This document shows, one piece after another, positions 5,642-5,794 of a stretch of 5,794 bases of DNA (position 1 is its first letter; the number at the start of each line of letters is the position of its first letter). The notes beneath the pieces are model-generated. The model did no database searches and was not told the DNA's origin. It saw only the letters and a program-made list of their open reading frames with translations. Both the position numbers and the translations under genes were made by a program. Source of the stretch: Candidatus Brocadia sp. (lineage in GTDB: Bacteria; Planctomycetota; Brocadiia; Brocadiales; Brocadiaceae); the NCBI GenBank assembly GCA_030837935.1, contig JAUQXU010000500.1, positions 1 through 5,794 of the forward strand, read 5' to 3'.

Positions 5642-5671
5642 TTGTTATTATTTAATAATATAGTTGATAAT
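5642..5671 (+). promoter_or_regulatory. Candidate promoter for the IS1634-type transposase
   Basis: TTGTTA (5642-5647), an 18-base spacer and GATAAT (5666-5671) match the sigma70 boxes at four and five of six positions. A small AT palindrome TTATTA-TT-TAATAA (5645-5658) overlaps it. The start would fall about 15 bases before the ATG at 5693. The AT-rich context makes chance matches easy. Confidence 0.3.
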
Positions 5672-5692
5672 AGATGAATAATACGGTATATT

Positions 5693-5794
5693 ATGGTGGA
5701 CATGCATATTGTAGAGAACAAATCAAAATCCGGCAAAAAAATCTATCGTTCCATCCTTTTGCGAGAATCATATCGAGAGGAAGGAAAGGTCAGG
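5693..5794 (+). CDS. IS1634-type (IS4-superfamily) transposase, N-terminal fragment cut by window edge
   Basis: Only the first 34 codons are in the window, and the frame stays open to the edge. The visible protein begins MVDMHIVENKSKSGKK and continues with YRSILLRESYREEGKVR. A basic KxGKxYxS.xLxES stretch followed by YREEGKVR is the usual N-terminus of IS1634-family DDE transposases, which normally run to several hundred residues. Catalytic residues are outside the window. The start could be 5693 or the ATG at 5702; neither has a well-spaced Shine-Dalgarno (a GGTGG is only 2 bases before the second). Poor translation signals are common for transposases. Whether the element is intact cannot be judged here. 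Confidence 0.72.
   Translation, partial: MVDMHIVENKSKSGKKIYRSILLRESYREEGKVR

Larger units (their letters stand above)
5198..5692. other. Repeat-rich intergenic region between cbiM and the transposase
   Basis: Nearly 500 bases lack a convincing gene. It holds the small membrane ORF candidate, a 15-bp dyad (5290-5304), degenerate heptamer repeats (5319-5360), a GC-richer block (about 5430-5560), and AT-rich palindromes before the transposase. The GC-richer block is open on the minus strand from TTG 5532 to TGA 5398 (44 codons), with no ATG or ribosome-binding site. It looks like a decayed fragment or dispersed repeat. The cbiM promoter should lie in the part nearest 5190-5300, but no convincing boxes were found. 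Confidence 0.5.

Noticed and set aside
5191..5692. NikR operator (GTATGA-N16-TCATAC) upstream of cbiM
   Set aside because: No pair of half-sites with suitable spacing was seen.

Overview
The window looks like chromosomal DNA of an AT-rich, metal-handling bacterium. My best guess is an anammox-type planctomycete (Brocadia, Kuenenia or Jettenia group). That rests on the mix of a CbiM/PDGLE metal-uptake pair, a cation diffusion facilitator, an RlmI/RlmK-type methyltransferase, long repeat-rich intergenic DNA and mobile-element debris. No marker gene proves the taxon, so this is inference.

Layout. The left edge (1-397, minus) holds the 3' part of a multicopy, probably mobile, uncharacterised protein family. 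Its start appears fused out of frame to its C-terminal half, so I call it a pseudogene. Just upstream of it, an imperfect inverted repeat (400-477) would bury its Shine-Dalgarno sequence in the mRNA. After about 300 non-coding bases comes a minus-strand gene for an unrecognised protein with about six membrane segments (773-1582). An AT-rich gap with a dyad and a weak promoter leads to a plus-strand CDF-type metal efflux gene (1860-2711). Its metal-site residues are N-D and D-D, the pattern associated with Mn(II) exporters. A perfect 12-bp hairpin and a pair of 30-bp-spaced repeats fill the space up to a small minus-strand zinc-ribbon gene (2886-3176). A PUA-less RlmI/RlmK-like RNA methyltransferase (3250-4212, plus) is divergent from it. 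Convergent with the methyltransferase is a minus-strand pair: CbiM (4555-5190) and a PDGLE/CbiN-like membrane protein (4222-4536). This is the substrate-binding half of a Co/Ni ECF uptake system without CbiQ or CbiO next to it. The right end is about 500 bases of repeat-rich intergenic DNA, then the first 34 codons of an IS1634-type transposase (5693 to the edge).

How the genes fit together. Divalent metal traffic is the only shared theme: likely Mn(II) or related export by the CDF protein, and Co(II)/Ni(II) import by CbiM-PDGLE. The genes are in separate transcription units, so there is no evidence of one pathway. Mobile-element sequence at both edges suggests a rearrangement-prone segment. 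I did not find a clear new multi-gene system. The most interesting signals are the RBS-sequestering leader hairpin, the CbiM-PDGLE pair without its energising module, and repeat DNA forming the end of a small zinc-ribbon protein.
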